Below, piece by piece: positions 53,191 through 63,230 of a stretch of DNA of 64,000 bases. Origin of the DNA: Bradyrhizobiaceae bacterium (GTDB taxonomy: Bacteria > Pseudomonadota > Alphaproteobacteria > Rhizobiales > Xanthobacteraceae); the NCBI GenBank assembly GCA_020544565.1, contig CP078014.1:243687-307686 (forward strand), in the 5' to 3' direction. Below the pieces are notes generated by a model. That model saw nothing but the letters and a program-made list of their open reading frames with translations. It searched no databases and was not told the origin of the DNA. The translations under genes and the position numbers were made by a program. Numbering within the stretch: the stretch's first letter is position 1; each line of letters starts with the position of its first letter.

Positions 53191-53280
53191 GTCATGGCCG
53201 GGCTTGACCCGGCCATCCACGTCTTTCTTTGCAGTGAGATCGCTAAGACGTGGATGCCCGCGACAAGCGCGGGCATGACG
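53191..53280. repeat. Intergenic palindromic repeat, family A copy 4
   Basis: Contains GTCATGGCCGGG, CCCGGCCATCCACGTCTT, AAGACGTGGATGCCCGCG and CGCGGGCATGACG, the same module order as 34221, 38060 and 45938. It lies between the SDR and the xylonate-dehydratase-like gene. Confidence 0.8.
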
Positions 53281-53322
53281 ATCTTGTTTGAGGCAGTCTC
53301 CCGACATTGTGACGGCTGCGCC

Positions 53323-55146
53323 CTAATGGTTGTCCCGCGCCACGCCGACGGTGCCGGCGATGTTGTGATAGCGCGTGGCCAGTTCGAGGCAGGCGCCGGT
53401 GGCGTGCTGGCCCACGGTGTTGCGGTAAAGCTCCTGCCACGGCGTCTGGTTCGGCGGATAGGGGAAGCCGCCATTGGCCATGAGGTTGGCGTGGCGCTGC
53501 TTCACCTCCGCCTCGGGGATCAGGATGTTGGCTTCGCCCTTCTTGAGGTCGATGCGGACGCGGTCGCCGGTGCGCAGGATGGCGAGGCCGCCATTGGCGG
53601 CAGCCTCCGGGGAGGCGTTGAGGATCGACGGCGAGCCCGAGGTGCCGGACTGGCGGCCGTCGCCGATGCATGGCAGCGCGGTGACGCCTTTCTTGATCAG
53701 CGCCGCCGGCGGCTGCATGTTCACCACCTCGGCGCCGCCGGGATAGCCGATCGGCCCGGTGCCGCGAATGAACAGCATGCAGTTTTCGTCGATCTCCAGC
53801 GCCGGATCGTCGATGCGCTGGTGATAGTCTTCCGGCCCCTCGAACACGATGGCGCGGCCCTCGAACGCATCGGGGTCCTTGGGATTGGACAGATAGCGGT
53901 CGCGGAATTCCTGGGAGATCACGCTGGTCTTCATGATCGCGGAGTCGAACAGGTTGCCGCGCAGCACCATGAAGCCCGCATCCTGCATCAGCGGCTTGGC
54001 GTAGGCGCGGATCACGTCGTCGTCGGGCGCGGGCGCGGCGCGGCAGTTGTCGCCCATGGTCTTGCCGTTGACGGTGAGGGCGTCCTCGTGGATGCGCTTG
54101 TGCTGCATCAGTTCGCGCACCACGGACGGCACGCCGCCGGCGCGGTGGAATTCCTCGCCGAGATAGAAGCCGGCCGGCTGCATGTTGACCAGCAGCGGCA
54201 CGTCATGGCCGACGCTCTGCCAGTCGTCGATGGAAAGATCGACGCCGATGTGACGCGCCAGCGCGTTGATGTGGATCGGCGCGTTGGTCGAGCCGCCGAT
54301 GGCCGAATTGACCACGATGCAGTTCTCGAACGCCTTGCGGGTGAGGAAGTCGGACGGTTTGAGGTCCTCCCACACCATCTCCACCGCGCGCTTGCCGGTC
54401 TCGTAGGCGATCTGGCCGCGCTCGCGGTAGGGCGCGGGAATGGCGGCGCAGCCCGGCAGCGAAAAGCCGAGCGCTTCCGCCAGCGCATTCATGGTCGAGG
54501 CGGTGCCCATGGTGTTGCAGTGGCCGACCGACGGTGCCGACGACGCCACGATCTCCATGAACTCGTCATAGTCGATCTTGCCCGCCGCCATTTCCTCGCG
54601 GGACTTCCACACCACGGTGCCGGAGCCGGTGCGCTCGCCATGGCGCCAGCCGTTCAGCATCGGCCCGCCCGACAGTACGATGGCGGGAATGTTCACGGTC
54701 GCCGCCGCCATCATGCAGGCGGGGGTGGTCTTGTCGCAGCCGGTGGTCAGCACCACGCCGTCGAGCGGATAGCCGAACAGGATTTCCACCAGCCCGAGAT
54801 AGGCGAGGTTGCGGTCGAGCGCGGCGGTCGGCCGCTTGCCGGTTTCCTGGATCGGATGAGTGGGGAATTCCATGGCGATGCCGCCGGCCTCGCGGATGCC
54901 CTCGCGGACGCGGTGGGCGAGATCGAGATGGTGGCGGTTGCACGGCGACAGGTCGTTGCCGGTCTGGGCGATGCCGATGATCGGCTTGCCCGACTGCAGC
55001 TCCTGCCGGGTCAGGCCGTAATTGAGATAGCGCTCGAGATAGAGCGCGGTCATGCCGGGATTGTCGGGGTTGTCGAACCACAGGCGCGAGCGGAGCTTGC
55101 GGCCCTTGCCGTTCGAGGCGGCGTTGTCGTTGGCGTTTGTCGTCAC
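53323..55146 (-). CDS. IlvD/Edd dehydratase, D-xylonate dehydratase-like
   Basis: A 607-residue [2Fe-2S] dehydratase. Cluster cysteines are Cys69 ([10 protein letters not shown]), Cys137 ([10 protein letters not shown]) and Cys210 ([11 protein letters not shown]). The N-terminal [33 protein letters not shown] and [10 protein letters not shown] stretches closely resemble Caulobacter XylD, which converts D-xylonate to 2-keto-3-deoxy-D-xylonate. I place the start at the GTG at 55146, with GGAG seven bases upstream; the frame remains open to 55251 but the extra residues are unlike the family. A LacI-type operator lies 124 bases upstream. Related enzymes also take L-arabinonate or other acids, so the substrate is likely but not certain. 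Confidence 0.9.
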   Translation of the reverse strand: MTTNANDNAASNGKGRKLRSRLWFDNPDNPGMTALYLERYLNYGLTRQELQSGKPIIGIAQTGNDLSPCNRHHLDLAHRVREGIREAGGIAMEFPTHPIQETGKRPTAALDRNLAYLGLVEILFGYPLDGVVLTTGCDKTTPACMMAAATVNIPAIVLSGGPMLNGWRHGERTGSGTVVWKSREEMAAGKIDYDEFMEIVASSAPSVGHCNTMGTASTMNALAEALGFSLPGCAAIPAPYRERGQIAYETGKRAVEMVWEDLKPSDFLTRKAFENCIVVNSAIGGSTNAPIHINALARHIGVDLSIDDWQSVGHDVPLLVNMQPAGFYLGEEFHRAGGVPSVVRELMQHKRIHEDALTVNGKTMGDNCRAAPAPDDDVIRAYAKPLMQDAGFMVLRGNLFDSAIMKTSVISQEFRDRYLSNPKDPDAFEGRAIVFEGPEDYHQRIDDPALEIDENCMLFIRGTGPIGYPGGAEVVNMQPPAALIKKGVTALPCIGDGRQSGTSGSPSILNASPEAAANGGLAILRTGDRVRIDLKKGEANILIPEAEVKQRHANLMANGGFPYPPNQTPWQELYRNTVGQHATGACLELATRYHNIAGTVGVARDNH

Positions 55147-55269
55147 GGTGATCTCCGGCGCCGGGGAGTTCGCGGATGGCGCGTTCGCGAGTACGGTGTG
55201 GGCGGGGTGGGACGGCCTGCGTCGTCGCGGGCCGGCCGCTTGCGGCGGCAATCGTAATCGTGGCCAAAA

Positions 55270-55282
55270 GACAGCGCTACCA
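55270..55282. promoter_or_regulatory. LacI-type operator, copy 1
   Basis: The 13-base sequence GACAGCGCTACCA, a near-palindrome around AGCGCT, is identical to 56385-56397. It lies just past the lacI stop and upstream of the xylonate-dehydratase-like gene. TGGTAGCGCTACCA-like sites are standard for GntR-like LacI-family repressors. Confidence 0.7.
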
Positions 55283-55286
55283 TTTT

Positions 55287-56342
55287 TTAGGCGCGTCTGC
55301 CCCGCGGCGGCGCGGCGCGTTTCGCCGCCGAGCTTTGCCGCACCATCAGCTCAAACCCGAGATCGACCACGCGCTGCTCCGGCGGCTGGCCCTCGATGGC
55401 GGCGGTCAGCATGGTGATGGCGCGGCGGCCCATGTCGTAGCGGTTGGTGCGCACGCTGCTCAGCGACGGCGCGGCCGCGGCCATGAATTCGAGATCGTTG
55501 AAGCCGACGATGGCCATCTTCTCCGGCACCGCGATCTGCCGTCGCTCGCATTCGAACAGCACGCCGAGCGCGAGGTCGTCGTTGACGCAGAACACCGCGT
55601 CGGTGTCGGGGGCGCGGGCGAGCAGATCGGCGAACAGCGTGCCGCCGATGGTGGCCGAGGTCGGCGCCTGGGTGGTGATCACGAGGTGCGGATCGGACAG
55701 CGCCGCCGCCTTCATGGCGTCGCGGTAGCCGTCGAGCCGGCGCTGCACCCGCGGGTCCATGCGCGCGCCGAGAAAGCCGATGCGGCGGCGGCCCTGCGCC
55801 AAAAGATGGGTGATCGCCGCGAAAGCCGCGTCATAATGGGAGAAACCCACCATCATGTCGACCGGATCGGGGCCGGTCTCCATGATCTGCACCACCGGGC
55901 AGGTCATCGATTCCAGCACCGCGCGGGCCTCGTCGGTCTGGTTGATGCCGGTGACGATCAGCCCGGCCGGCTTCTGGGCGCGGAACAGGCGCAGCAGCTT
56001 CTCCTCCTGCAGGGTGCTGTAGCGCGTGTTGGCGAACTGGATGATGTAGGGGCTGCCGTCGAGTCCGTCATAGATGCCGCTCAGCACCTCGGCGAACACG
56101 CTGTTGGTCAGCGAAGGGATCAGCGCCCCGATCACCTCGGTGCGCTGCGAGGCGAGCGCGCGCGCGGCGAGGTTCGGCATGTAGCCGAGTTCCTTGGCGG
56201 CGCTGTCGACCCGCGCGCGCTTGCCGGCGGACAACGCTTCGGGGGTGCGGAAGAAGCGGGACGCGGTGATCGTGCTCACGCCGGCGAGCTTCGCGACCTC
56301 CGCGAGGCGCACCTTGCCGGCCTTGATCCGTTTGCGTTCCAT
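55287..56342 (-). CDS. LacI family transcriptional regulator (GntR-like)
   Basis: A 351-residue repressor. The helix-turn-helix (about residues 8-30) reads [26 protein letters not shown]; the SRFFRxPE form is that of gluconate-type (GntR) LacI members, followed by the hinge [22 protein letters not shown] and a periplasmic-binding-like effector domain. It is divergent from the sugar ABC operon and upstream of the dehydratase gene, with matching operators at 56385-56397 and 55270-55282, so it probably represses both and itself. The inducer is likely a sugar acid or its 2-keto-3-deoxy product (inference). Confidence 0.92.
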   Translation of the reverse strand: MERKRIKAGKVRLAEVAKLAGVSTITASRFFRTPEALSAGKRARVDSAAKELGYMPNLAARALASQRTEVIGALIPSLTNSVFAEVLSGIYDGLDGSPYIIQFANTRYSTLQEEKLLRLFRAQKPAGLIVTGINQTDEARAVLESMTCPVVQIMETGPDPVDMMVGFSHYDAAFAAITHLLAQGRRRIGFLGARMDPRVQRRLDGYRDAMKAAALSDPHLVITTQAPTSATIGGTLFADLLARAPDTDAVFCVNDDLALGVLFECERRQIAVPEKMAIVGFNDLEFMAAAAPSLSSVRTNRYDMGRRAITMLTAAIEGQPPEQRVVDLGFELMVRQSSAAKRAAPPRGRRA

Positions 56343-56382
56343 GATGCGCTGATAGCACAGGCAGTGCCGCGATCAACATTTA

Positions 56383-56397
56383 TTGACAGCGCTACCA
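56383..56397 (+). promoter_or_regulatory. LacI-type operator, copy 2, over a -35 box
   Basis: GACAGCGCTACCA (56385-56397) overlaps a consensus -35 box TTGACA (56383-56388) that would drive the ABC operon; the -10 region is less clear. The same site is 43 bases upstream of the divergent lacI start, so it can control both directions. Confidence 0.7.
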
Positions 56398-56530
56398 AAG
56401 GGTTGCTAAGAGCGATCAAGCTGCGACAATGCGTGCACGTCCGGTTGGACGCAGACCAAAAACAACGATCAGAGCAGCGACGGCTTGCGAGCTATGGCTT
56501 GCGCCGGACGACGCCAAAAGTTGAGGGGGA

Positions 56531-57607
<1,077 letters not shown>

Positions 57608-57685
57608 GCGGGGCGGACACGTCGTTTTTCGAGCACAGCCGGCCGCGAGCCATCAAGAGCCGGTGCAACAGGGAGAAACCACGAG

Positions 57686-59011
57686 ATGACCAACTTCATG
57701 ATGCCTAACCGCCGCTCGCTGCTGAAAGGCGGCGCATCGGTGCTCGCCGGCGCCGCGACGTTGTCGGCGGACCAGCTTCTCGGTTTCGCCAAGGCGTGGG
57801 CGCAGACCAGCAAGTGGAAGCCGGAGCCGGGCGCCAAGATCAACCTGCTGCGCTGGAAGCGTTTCGTGGAGGCCGAGGACAAGGCGTTCATGGACATCAT
57901 CGCGGCCTTCACCAAGGCCACCGGCGTCGCCGTCAACGTCTCCAACGAATCCTACGACGACATCCAGCCCAAGGCGTCGGTCGCCGCCAACACCGGGCAG
58001 GGCCTCGACATGGTATGGGGCCTGTATTCGCTGCCGCATCTGTTCCCCGACAAGTGCCTCGAAGTGACCGACGTCGCCGATTATCTCGGCGGCAAGTACA
58101 CCTGGGCGCCGTCGGCCAAGGAATACGGCATGGCGAAGAACAAGTGGATCGGCATCCCGGTGGCCTGCACCGGCGCGCTGATCAACTACCGCATCTCCTC
58201 CATCGAGAAGGCCGGCTTCAAGGAATTCCCCAAGGACAACGCCGGCTTCCTGGAGCTGTGCAAGGGGCTGAACAAGAACGGCACGCCCGCCGGCATGGCG
58301 GTGGGCCACGCCTCCGGCGACGCCAACACCTGGCTGCACTGGGCGCTGTGGTCGCATGGCGGTTTCCTGGTCGACAAGAACGACAAGGTCATCATCAACT
58401 CGCCGGAAACGCTGAAGTCGGTGCAGTACGTCAAGCAGTTGTACGACAACTTCATTCCCGGCACGGCGTCGTGGAACGACAGCTCGAACAACAAGGCGTT
58501 CCTGGCCGGCCAGCTTCACGTCACCGTCAACGGCATTTCCATCTACGTCACGGCGTCGAAGGAAAACAAGGCGATGGCCGATGACATGAACCACGCCTAC
58601 ATGCCGATCGGCCCGATCGGCAAGCCGACCGAGCTGCATCTGCCCTTCACCATGCTGATCTTCAACTTCACCAAGTATCCGCAGGCGTGCAAGGCGCTGA
58701 CCGCGTTCATGATGGAAGCCGACCAGTTCAACCCGTGGGTGACCGCGGCGCAGGGCTACCTGTCGCACTTCCTCACCGCGTTCGACGCCAACCCGATGTG
58801 GACCGAGGATCCGAAGCGCACCGTGTTCCGCGACGTCGCCAAGCGCACGCTGACGCCGGCGGGCCTCGGCACGCTCGGCGAGAACGCCGCGGCCGCCATC
58901 GCCGACTTCATCGTGGTCGACATGTTCGCGAACCACTGTACCGGGGCCATGGACGCCAAAGCCTCCATCGCCAACGCCGAGAAACAGGCCAAGCGGCTCT
59001 ACCGGTCCTGA
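57686..59011 (+). CDS. Extracellular sugar-binding protein of an ABC transporter
   Basis: A 441-residue periplasmic binding protein of the CUT1 (solute-binding family 1) type. The N terminus has a twin-arginine-type signal (MPNRRSLLKGGASVLAGAATL...). The mature domain includes INLLRWKRFVEAEDKAFMDIIAAFTKATGVAV, and VWGLYSLPHLF-like and HASGDANTWLHWALWSHGG segments typical of the family. Export by the Tat system, folded, would be unusual for a sugar-binding protein but is seen in Rhizobiales. The ligand is unknown; the operon context suggests a sugar or sugar acid. Confidence 0.92.
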   Translation: MTNFMMPNRRSLLKGGASVLAGAATLSADQLLGFAKAWAQTSKWKPEPGAKINLLRWKRFVEAEDKAFMDIIAAFTKATGVAVNVSNESYDDIQPKASVAANTGQGLDMVWGLYSLPHLFPDKCLEVTDVADYLGGKYTWAPSAKEYGMAKNKWIGIPVACTGALINYRISSIEKAGFKEFPKDNAGFLELCKGLNKNGTPAGMAVGHASGDANTWLHWALWSHGGFLVDKNDKVIINSPETLKSVQYVKQLYDNFIPGTASWNDSSNNKAFLAGQLHVTVNGISIYVTASKENKAMADDMNHAYMPIGPIGKPTELHLPFTMLIFNFTKYPQACKALTAFMMEADQFNPWVTAAQGYLSHFLTAFDANPMWTEDPKRTVFRDVAKRTLTPAGLGTLGENAAAAIADFIVVDMFANHCTGAMDAKASIANAEKQAKRLYRS

Positions 59012-59123
59012 CCGATGCCATGCGCCGGCGCGGAACCCTGCTCCGCGCCGGTGCGTTTTCCGAGACGGCCGCCGTCGCGCGGGACTGACTTGTTCGTCGC
59101 GCGTGCCGGCGTCGGTCCAACAC

Positions 59124-59179
59124 GTTGGTTCAATCGATATCGTGTTGGTTCAATCGATACGGCGTTGATTCAATAAAGG
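59124..59179. repeat. Three tandem 20-base repeats
   Basis: The unit GTTGGTTCAATCGATA occurs at 59124 and 59144 with a diverged third copy (GTTGATTCAATAAAGG) at 59164, giving an exact 20-base period. The array lies between the binding-protein stop (59011) and the first permease start (59187), and the third copy contains the AAAGG ribosome-binding site of the permease. Confidence 0.75.
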
Positions 59180-59186
59180 CTCGCCC

Positions 59187-60146
59187 ATGAGCACGATCCC
59201 GGCCTCGGTCGCCGCCCCGAAGCAATATGTCAGTTCGCTGCCGCTGCGGCAACGGCTCGCCACGAGCCGCAACTGGGTGGCGTTCTGGTTCATGCTGCCG
59301 GCCGGCGCGTTCCTGATCTTCTTCCTGGCCTATCCGCTCGGGCTCGGCGTCTGGATGAGCTTCACCGACGTGCGCATCGGGCGCGTCGGCCAGTTCATCG
59401 GCCTCGAGAACTACCAGTGGCTGATGGACGACGGCGTGTTCTGGCTCTCCGTCATCAACACGCTGGTCTATACGACGGTGGCCAGCGCCGTGAAGTTCGC
59501 GCTCGGGCTCTATCTCGCGCTGCTGCTCAACCGCAACATGCCGGGCAAGGCGATGATCCGCGCCGCGGTGCTCATTCCCTTCATCGTGCCGACGGTGCTG
59601 TCGGCCATCGCGTTCTGGTGGATCTACGATTCGCAGTTCTCGATCATCTCGTGGTCGCTGCGCCGGCTCGGCCTGATCGACCACAACATCAACTTCCTCG
59701 GCGATTCCACCTGGGCGCGCATCTGCGTCATCATCGCCAATATCTGGCGCGGCGTGCCCTTCGTCGCCATCACGCTCTTGGCGGGGCTGCAGACGGTATC
59801 GCCCTCGCTCTACGAGGCGGCGACGCTCGACGGCGCCACCAACTGGCAGCGCTTCCGCTTCATCACCTATCCGCTGCTGACGCCGATCATCGCGGTGGTG
59901 ATGACCTTCTCGGTGCTGTTCACCTTCACCGACTTCCAGCTGATCTGGGCGCTGACCCGCGGCGGCCCGGCCAACGCCACCCACCTGATGGCGACGCTGA
60001 GCTACCAGCGCGGCATTCTCAGCGGGCGGCTCGGCGAGGGCGCGGCCATCGCCACCGCGATGATCCCGTTCCTGCTCGCCGCCATCATGATCTCGTGGTT
60101 CGGCATGCAGCGGCGCAAGTGGCAGCAGGGGTCGGACAATGACTGA
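59187..60146 (+). CDS. Sugar ABC transporter permease (MalF/UgpA type)
   Basis: A 319-residue permease with six predicted membrane segments. The EAA loop reads EAATLDGATNWQRFRFITYPLLTP (around residues 211-234), and GGPANATHLMATLSY is typical of the CUT1 first permease. It begins after the 20-base repeats, with AAAGG upstream. Its end is duplicated, with one mismatch, 110 bases downstream (60230-60256), as described separately. Confidence 0.92.
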   Translation: MSTIPASVAAPKQYVSSLPLRQRLATSRNWVAFWFMLPAGAFLIFFLAYPLGLGVWMSFTDVRIGRVGQFIGLENYQWLMDDGVFWLSVINTLVYTTVASAVKFALGLYLALLLNRNMPGKAMIRAAVLIPFIVPTVLSAIAFWWIYDSQFSIISWSLRRLGLIDHNINFLGDSTWARICVIIANIWRGVPFVAITLLAGLQTVSPSLYEAATLDGATNWQRFRFITYPLLTPIIAVVMTFSVLFTFTDFQLIWALTRGGPANATHLMATLSYQRGILSGRLGEGAAIATAMIPFLLAAIMISWFGMQRRKWQQGSDND

Positions 60147-60256
60147 ACGGGTCACGATCGAGCGGACCGCGCCGCTGCGTTTTCCGGTTTTGCGCGAACG
60201 GGGCAAGCCCCGCGCGCGCGTGGCGCCAATGGCAGCAGGGGTCCGACAATGACTGA
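60120..60256. repeat. 27-base direct duplication spanning the permease junction
   Basis: The 27 bases 60120-60146 (end of the first permease gene, including its stop and an ATG at 60139) recur with one mismatch at 60230-60256, where the ATG is the start of the second permease. The offset is 110 bases. The 83 bases between the copies are unrelated to the genes. A 37-codon frame (60139-60252) joins the two: it begins within the first permease's end and stops on the ATGA of the second. Confidence 0.8.
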
Positions 60257-61154
60257 TCATGTTGCGCAGCCGCCGGTAACCGTCGCCAAGAGCGACAGCA
60301 GCGAGGGCATGAGCTACCTCGAAAGCCTGCCGAGCAAGATCGTCACGCTGTACATTCCGCTGTTCATCTTCGTCGTGATCCTGCTGTTTCCGTTCTACTG
60401 GATGGCGCTGACGTCCATCAAGCCGGACGAGCAGCTCATCGACATGGATAACTTCAATCCGTTCTGGGTGGTCGATCCCACTCTCAAGCACATCAAGAAG
60501 CTGCTGTTCGAGACGCAGTATCCGCGCTGGCTGTGGAACACGATGTATGTCGCGGCCGCGGCCACCTTCCTGTCCATCATCGCCAGCGTGCTCGCCGCCT
60601 ACGCCATCGTGCGGCTGCGCTTCAAGGGCGCGAACGTGGTCAGCGCCTCGATCTTCCTCGCCTATCTGGTGCCGCCGTCGATCCTGTTCATCCCGCTGGC
60701 GTCGGTGATCCACTCCTACGGCCTGTTCGACTCGCCGCTGTCGCTGATCCTGGTCTATCCAACGCTGCTGATCCCGTTCTCGACCTGGCTGCTGATGGGC
60801 TATTTCAAGACCATCCCCTACGAGCTGGAGGAATGCGCGCTGATCGACGGCGCCAGCCGCTGGCAGATCCTGGTCAAGATCGTCCTGCCGCTGGCGGTGC
60901 CCGGGCTGATCTCGGCGTTCATCTTCTGCTTCACGCTGTGCTGGAATGAGTTCATCTACGCGCTGACCTTCCTGTCCTCGACCCAGAACAAGACGGTGCC
61001 GGTGGCCATCGTCAACGAGTTCGTCGACGGCGACATCTACAAATGGGGATCGCTGATGGCGGGCGCGCTGGTGGGCTCGCTGCCGCTGGTCATCCTCTAC
61101 GCTTTCTTCGTCGAGCACTACGTGTCCGCGATGACGGGGGCGGTGAAGGAATAG
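60249..61154 (+). CDS. Sugar ABC transporter permease (MalG/UgpE type)
   Basis: A 301-residue permease with six membrane segments. The EAA loop is EECALIDGASRWQILVKIVLPLAVPG, and FCFTLCWNEFIYALTFLSS marks the CUT1 second permease. The ATG at 60249 has an AGGGG site eight bases upstream and overlaps the stop of the 37-codon frame. It completes the transporter with the ATPase, binding protein and first permease. Confidence 0.92.
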   Translation: MTDHVAQPPVTVAKSDSSEGMSYLESLPSKIVTLYIPLFIFVVILLFPFYWMALTSIKPDEQLIDMDNFNPFWVVDPTLKHIKKLLFETQYPRWLWNTMYVAAAATFLSIIASVLAAYAIVRLRFKGANVVSASIFLAYLVPPSILFIPLASVIHSYGLFDSPLSLILVYPTLLIPFSTWLLMGYFKTIPYELEECALIDGASRWQILVKIVLPLAVPGLISAFIFCFTLCWNEFIYALTFLSSTQNKTVPVAIVNEFVDGDIYKWGSLMAGALVGSLPLVILYAFFVEHYVSAMTGAVKE

Positions 61155-61176
61155 GCAGGAGAGATAACGCCAAACC

Positions 61177-61287
61177 CGTCATTGCGAGCGAAGCGAAGCA
61201 ATCCAGACCCCCTCCCATTCCCTCCGCCGCAAGCGGGGGAGGGTTGGGGTGGGGGCGATTGCCTTTATCGCTTCGCTCGCAATGACG
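61177..61287. repeat. Intergenic palindromic repeat, family B copy 3, with an insertion
   Basis: Arms CGTCATTGCGAGCGAAGCGA and TCGCTTCGCTCGCAATGACG enclose a CT-rich segment (61206-61257) with CCTCCGCC...GGGGGAGGGTTGGGGTGGGG, which recalls the CTCACCCCAACC part of family D. It lies between the ABC operon and the denD-like gene. Confidence 0.75.
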
Positions 61288-61312
61288 ACTTCGATCTCAG
61301 GAGGAGCTTTCG

Positions 61313-62296
61313 GTGCATATTCTGGTTCTCGGCGCGGCCGGCATGGTGGGGCGCAAACTGGTCGACCGGCTGTTGCGCGACGGCCGGCTCGGTCCGACCG
61401 ACATCACCCGGTTGACGTTGCAGGACGTGGTGGCGCCGGCGCGGCCCGCGACCGATATCGCGGTCGAGGTGGTCACCGGCGACGCCGCCGACGCCGCCAT
61501 GGCGGCGCGGCTGGTGGCGTCGAAGCCCGACGTGATCTTCCATCTCGCCGCCATCGTCTCGGGCGAGGCGGAGGCCGATTTCGACAAGGGCTACCGCATC
61601 AATCTCGACGGCACCCGCTATCTGATCGACGCCATCCGCGCCGTCGGCGGCGGCTACCGGCCGCGCCTGGTGTTCACCTCGTCGATCGCGGTGTTCGGCG
61701 CGCCGTTCCCGGAGCGGATCGGCGACGAATTCCTGTCGGCGCCGCTGACGAGCTACGGCACCCAGAAGGCCATCGGCGAACTTTTGATCTCGGATTACAC
61801 CCGCAAGGGCCTGTTCGACGGCATCAGCATCCGCCTGCCGACCATCTGCGTGCGGCCCGGCCTGCCCAACAAGGCGGCGTCCGGCTTCTTCTCCAACATC
61901 ATCCGCGAACCGCTCGCCGGCAAGGAGGCGGTGCTGCCGGTGTCGGACGACGTGATGCACTGGCACGCCTCGCCGCGCTCGGCGGTGGGCTTCCTGATCC
62001 ATGCCGGCACGATGGACACCGGCCCGATCGGTCCGCGCCGCGCGCTGAGCATGCCGGGCCTCGCCGCCACCGTGGGCGAGCAGATTGCGGCGCTGGAGCG
62101 GGTGGCGGGCAGGAACGTCACCGCGCGCATCCGGCGCGAGCCTGATCCAACCATCATGGGCATCGTCGCCGGCTGGCCGCGCGATTTCGTCACCGCGCGG
62201 GCGCTCAATCTCGGCTTCACCACCGCGGAGAAGACCTTCGACGACATCATCCGCATCCATATCGAGGATGAACTCGGCGGCAAGTTCGTCGATTGA
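61313..62296 (+). CDS. D-erythronate dehydrogenase-like NAD-dependent epimerase/dehydratase family protein
   Basis: An extended SDR of 327 residues with the Rossmann motif GAAGMVG (residues 7-13), Ser in TSSIAVFG and the catalytic Tyr148-Lys152 (SYGTQK). Overall it resembles DenD, which oxidises D-erythronate to 2-keto-erythronate in four-carbon acid-sugar pathways. The usual Den/Otn partners (the DUF1537 kinase and class II aldolase) are absent; instead a KDG-kinase-like gene and a KDPG aldolase gene follow directly. It may therefore act on a different acid sugar here. The GGAGGAGC site is just before the start. Confidence 0.82.
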   Translation: MHILVLGAAGMVGRKLVDRLLRDGRLGPTDITRLTLQDVVAPARPATDIAVEVVTGDAADAAMAARLVASKPDVIFHLAAIVSGEAEADFDKGYRINLDGTRYLIDAIRAVGGGYRPRLVFTSSIAVFGAPFPERIGDEFLSAPLTSYGTQKAIGELLISDYTRKGLFDGISIRLPTICVRPGLPNKAASGFFSNIIREPLAGKEAVLPVSDDVMHWHASPRSAVGFLIHAGTMDTGPIGPRRALSMPGLAATVGEQIAALERVAGRNVTARIRREPDPTIMGIVAGWPRDFVTARALNLGFTTAEKTFDDIIRIHIEDELGGKFVD

Positions 62297-62312
62297 GCGG
62301 CCGGGCGCGGCG

Positions 62313-63230
62313 ATGACCACGGTCGCCTGCATCGGCGAATGCATGATCGAGCTGGCGCAGGGCGACGGCGGCCAGCTGATGCGCGGCTACGGCGGTGATA
62401 CGCTCAACACCGCGATCTATCTGGCGCGGCTCGGCATCGGCGTCGATTACGTCACCGCGCTCGGCGACGATCCGTTCAGCGACGAGATGGTCGCGGGCTG
62501 GACGGCGGAAGGCGTCGGCACTGGCCGCGTGGTGCGCATTCCCGGCCGGCTGCCGGGGCTCTATGCCATCCGTACCGGGGAGAGCGGCGAGCGCTCGTTC
62601 TACTACTGGCGCGACAACTCGGCGGCGCGGCTGCTGCTCGACATCCCGCAGACCGACGGCCTGCTCGCGGCCTTGCGCGACGACAGCGTGATCTATCTCT
62701 CGGGCATCACGCTATCGCTCTATGACGCGCGTGGCCGGGCTCGCCTGCTCGCGGCGCTGCGGCAGGCGCGCGCAAACGGGGCGCAAGTGGCGTTCGACAC
62801 CAATTTCCGCGCCCGCGGCTGGCCGGTCGTTGACGCCGCGCGCGAAGTCTATGGTGCGATGCTGGCGCTGTCGGATATCGTGCTGGCGTCGGTCGAGGAT
62901 CTCGCGCCGCTGTTCGGTACGTCCGCGCCGGACGAATTGCTCGACCGTATTCCCGCGCGCGAAGCGGTGCTGAAACTGCCGACGCCGGCCGCCATCGTGC
63001 GCTGCGACGGCGCGGCGCAGGAAGTGGCGGCGGAGCCGGTGGCGCAGGTGATCGACACCACCGCCGCCGGCGACAGTTTCGCCGCCGCCTATCTCGCGGC
63101 GCGGCTGCGCGGTGACACGCCGCAGGATGCCGCGCGCGCCGGGCATCGTCTCGCGGGCGCGGTGGTCGGCCATCGCGGCGCGATCATTCCCCGCGCGGCG
63201 ATGCCGCAGATGAAGGAGAACGCGCCATGA
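62313..63230 (+). CDS. 2-keto-3-deoxygluconate kinase (PfkB family)
   Basis: A 305-residue sugar kinase. The first PfkB motif is GGDTLNTAIYLARLG (residues 27-41) and the second is DTTAAGDSF with catalytic Asp254. The N terminus (CIGECMIEL) and the RSFYYWRDNSAAR segment are those of KdgK-type kinases, which phosphorylate 2-keto-3-deoxygluconate. The stop overlaps the aldolase start (ATGA), which supports a KDG to KDPG to pyruvate sequence. The frame upstream of 62313 overlaps the denD-like gene and is not coding. Confidence 0.88.
   Translation: MTTVACIGECMIELAQGDGGQLMRGYGGDTLNTAIYLARLGIGVDYVTALGDDPFSDEMVAGWTAEGVGTGRVVRIPGRLPGLYAIRTGESGERSFYYWRDNSAARLLLDIPQTDGLLAALRDDSVIYLSGITLSLYDARGRARLLAALRQARANGAQVAFDTNFRARGWPVVDAAREVYGAMLALSDIVLASVEDLAPLFGTSAPDELLDRIPAREAVLKLPTPAAIVRCDGAAQEVAAEPVAQVIDTTAAGDSFAAAYLAARLRGDTPQDAARAGHRLAGAVVGHRGAIIPRAAMPQMKENAP

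Noticed and set aside
60139..60252. 37-codon frame between the two sugar permeases as an independent gene
   Set aside because: It arises from the junction duplication, has no conserved domain, and is better viewed as a coupling bridge; reported as a finding, not as a CDS.
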